NCBI GenBank assembly: GCA_937910825.1
Contig: CALEMO010000204.1
Span: 1 to 8,088, forward strand
Reading direction: 5' to 3'
Length of the DNA stretch: 8,088 nt
DNA from: an uncultured Solirubrobacterales bacterium
Lineage (GTDB): Bacteria; Actinomycetota; Thermoleophilia; Solirubrobacterales; 70-9
Shown: positions 6,942 to 8,088 of the stretch, piece after piece
How positions within the stretch are numbered: position 1 is the stretch's first letter
Layout of the letters: the number at the start of each line of letters is the position of its first letter
Made by a program: the position numbers and the translations under genes
Notes under the pieces: generated by a model
What the model saw: the letters and a program-made list of their open reading frames with translations, nothing else
What the model was told of the DNA's origin: nothing
Database searches by the model: none

Positions 6942-7550
6942 TCAGCGGGGAGCAAATTCCTGGGACCCGTCGGTTGGCATCCGGGGGCTGGATCCCGGCG
7001 ACGACTGATTCGTCGGAACGGCCGCTCCGGTTGAAGGTGAGGCGAGTCCGGCTGGACTGGCAGCGGCGGCCACGGGGGCGACTACCGATGTGGCCGGACG
7101 GGCAGCAGCTGACGCCCCGGGGGAACCCGTTGAACCGGAGGCAGCAGGTGACCCGGGCGAATTGGTTGAACCGGCTGCGACGGGTCCGGATCCCCTGGAA
7201 CCAGGCCGGTTCGACGCCCTGCGGTTGCCCCCCTTTGCCTTGCGAAGGCGATTCTGCGCGTTGCGAGCACGCCTGTCGCTTGCCTTCGAACGCTTGAGTC
7301 GCCAGCTCGCCGTAAGATAGTGCTGGCGACGCTTGCCGTACTTTGAGCCAGAATCTTCTGACCGTCCCGAGGGTGCGGGCAAGGAAGCTGCCGAGCTGCG
7401 ATCCGACGGCAGGAAACCGACGTCTGGTGGGAGATCCGGCGGATCCGGCACTCGCAGCAGCCCAGGCAGTACTGATGCTGCGATCGCCAGAAGTCCGAGC
7501 ATTGCCGCGACCCTGATCGCACGTTCGCGATCCACTCTGAGCTGCTTCAT
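6942..7550 (-). CDS. Membrane-anchored basic, low-complexity protein of unknown function
   Basis: I do not recognise a named family. From the ATG at 7550 the protein has 202 residues. It starts with a charged stretch MKQLRVDRER, then one hydrophobic helix (about 11-32), then a proline-rich exit PDPPDLPPDVGF (36-46). Residues 71-117 are strongly basic and rich in Arg/Lys. Residues 118-202 are almost entirely Gly, Ser, Ala, Pro and Thr, suggesting a disordered tail. This looks like a single-pass protein with a short cytosolic N-terminus and an extracytoplasmic disordered part. An in-frame TTG at 7589 would add 13 residues ahead of the helix, which is less attractive. Neither start has a good ribosome binding site. 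It converges on the hydrolase gene, with 49 bases between stops, and diverges from rpsF. Open frames on the other strand look less like proteins, but coding status rests mainly on the N-terminal helix. Confidence 0.6.
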   Translation of the reverse strand: MKQLRVDRERAIRVAAMLGLLAIAASVLPGLLRVPDPPDLPPDVGFLPSDRSSAASLPAPSGRSEDSGSKYGKRRQHYLTASWRLKRSKASDRRARNAQNRLRKAKGGNRRASNRPGSRGSGPVAAGSTNSPGSPAASGSTGSPGASAAARPATSVVAPVAAAASPAGLASPSTGAAVPTNQSSPGSSPRMPTDGSQEFAPR

Positions 7551-7594
7551 GCCCACTTGAGGCCGGGGCGGGGCAGTCTCTCCCCCCAAAGCCC

Positions 7595-7602
7595 GTTATA
7601 GT
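7595..7602. promoter_or_regulatory. Candidate -10 element shared by rpsF and the divergent membrane-protein gene
   Basis: GTTATAGT reads TATAGT on the + strand (7597-7602) and TATAAC on the minus strand (7600-7595), both good -10 hexamers. The + element ends 12 bases before the rpsF TTG, giving a leader of only about five bases. The minus element would start a transcript near 7588, about 38 bases before the ATG at 7550. No convincing -35 box was seen for either direction. This is one of the few AT-rich spots in the 64-base divergent gap, which supports the call. Confidence 0.5.
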
Positions 7603-7614
7603 CCCGCGTCGATT

Positions 7615-8013
7615 TTGTCTGACGAAACCCGCCAATACGAACTGGTCCTCATGCTCGACCCTGCGGTCGAGGAGGAAAACCGAGAGAAAATGGTCAACGA
7701 GACCAGGACCTCGATCGATTCTGCCGGAAGCCTTCTGCACGAAGACAACTGGGGCGTTCGCGAGATGGCCTACGAGATCGACAAGAAGTCCGAGTGCGAT
7801 TACCGCTGGTTCCGCTTTGAAGCACCCCGGCAACTCCTGGTCGATCTTGATCACAATCTGAAGATCACCGATGGCGTCATGCGCTTCCGGATCTTCAAGG
7901 TCGACCCCGACGCCCCGGTCCTGCCTGCCCCGCCGGCTACCGCCGCGATCATGCAGCCGACTGGTGACGACGACGAGCGCCGCGGCCGCGGAGGCCGTTA
8001 CCGAGACGACTGA
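7615..8013 (+). CDS. rpsF: 30S ribosomal protein S6
   Basis: S6 binds 16S rRNA together with S18 in the platform of the small subunit. The core is clear: QYELVLMLDPAVEEE forms the first strand and helix (7-21), DNWGVREMAYEIDKK the central strands (45-59), and YRWFRFEAP...LDHNLKITDGVMRFRIFKV the last strands and helix (63-96). At 132 residues it is longer than the usual 95-100 because of a tail (97-132). The tail has a Pro/Ala part, then a charged end GDDDERRGRGGRYRDD. The TTG at 7615 is the only start that keeps the first strand intact; the next in-frame ATG (7651) would remove it. No Shine-Dalgarno precedes it. The gene is usually followed by ssb and rpsR, but here an intrinsic terminator begins 23 bases after the stop and the window ends before any next gene. 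Confidence 0.95.
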   Translation: MSDETRQYELVLMLDPAVEEENREKMVNETRTSIDSAGSLLHEDNWGVREMAYEIDKKSECDYRWFRFEAPRQLLVDLDHNLKITDGVMRFRIFKVDPDAPVLPAPPATAAIMQPTGDDDERRGRGGRYRDD

Positions 8014-8036
8014 GCTCGGCTCTCAGCACAGCTTCG

Positions 8037-8064
8037 AAAAGGCCGCCCAACTGGGCGGCCTTTT
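8037..8064 (+). terminator. Strong intrinsic terminator after rpsF
   Basis: AAAAGGCCGCCC (8037-8048) and GGGCGGCCTTTT (8053-8064) form a perfect 12-bp stem around an AACT loop. The GC core is followed by a T-run, and the symmetry means it could also stop transcription arriving from the other strand. A weaker hairpin, CTGAG/CTCAG (8010-8014 with 8022-8026), overlaps the rpsF stop codon just upstream. Confidence 0.9.
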
Positions 8065-8088
8065 CTATGCGTTGGGACAGAGGGCAAG

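Noticed and set aside
6936..6946. Short palindrome GCTGACTCAGC at the hydrolase/hypothetical convergent junction, considered as a terminator
   Set aside because: The stem is only four to five pairs with no T-run, which is too weak to call.
6928..7854. Minus-strand open frame of about 308 codons spanning the rpsF start region
   Set aside because: It runs through the rpsF coding sequence and promoter region in antisense, shows no domain, and conflicts with the better frame at 6942-7550.
1..8088. CRISPR arrays, tRNA or rRNA genes, insertion sequences, toxin-antitoxin or defence genes
   Set aside because: No regularly spaced repeats, transposase motifs, terminal inverted repeats with target duplications or structured RNA signatures were seen.

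Overview
The window reads as an ordinary chromosomal segment from a high-GC Gram-positive bacterium. The best guess is an actinobacterium of the Thermoleophilia/Solirubrobacterales type. This is inferred from GC-rich coding with strong C/G third positions, the style of the GT20 and HtrA proteins, and frequent non-ATG starts without Shine-Dalgarno sequences. It is not proven by any marker in the window. No mobile element, CRISPR array, tRNA, rRNA or phage gene was seen.

Layout from left to right. The + strand opens inside the C-terminal part of a class A penicillin-binding protein (1-621, KTGTT motif plus a Pro/Gly-rich tail). It converges, with abutting stop codons, on a minus-strand multi-pass membrane protein of the UPF0104/LPG-synthase-TM family (622-1704). 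That gene diverges from thiL (1719-2717), with only 14 bases between the two ATG codons. Four + strand genes then follow closely: thiL (thiamine-monophosphate kinase), a membrane-anchored trypsin-like HtrA protease with one PDZ domain, a GT20 trehalose-6-phosphate-synthase-like enzyme, and a secreted S33-type alpha/beta hydrolase that overlaps the GT20 gene by 4 bases. A minus-strand gene for a small membrane-anchored, basic, low-complexity protein (6942-7550) converges on the hydrolase. It diverges from rpsF (ribosomal protein S6, 7615-8013), which ends in a textbook intrinsic terminator (8037-8064).

The genes do not form one obvious pathway. The PBP, HtrA protease, exported hydrolase and membrane proteins all act in or outside the membrane. 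ThiL, the GT20 enzyme and S6 are cytosolic housekeeping or stress functions. No convincing undescribed multi-gene system was found.

The most interesting signals concern expression. thiL, htrA and otsA each have a TANNNT element 8-9 bases before a plausible start codon and no well-placed Shine-Dalgarno, which suggests leaderless mRNAs. rpsF has a TATAGT box 12 bases before a TTG start, which leaves almost no room for the usual S6:S18-binding leader. The same TTATAG core could serve as the -10 element of both divergent transcripts. Two long perfect hairpins lie inside coding sequence.
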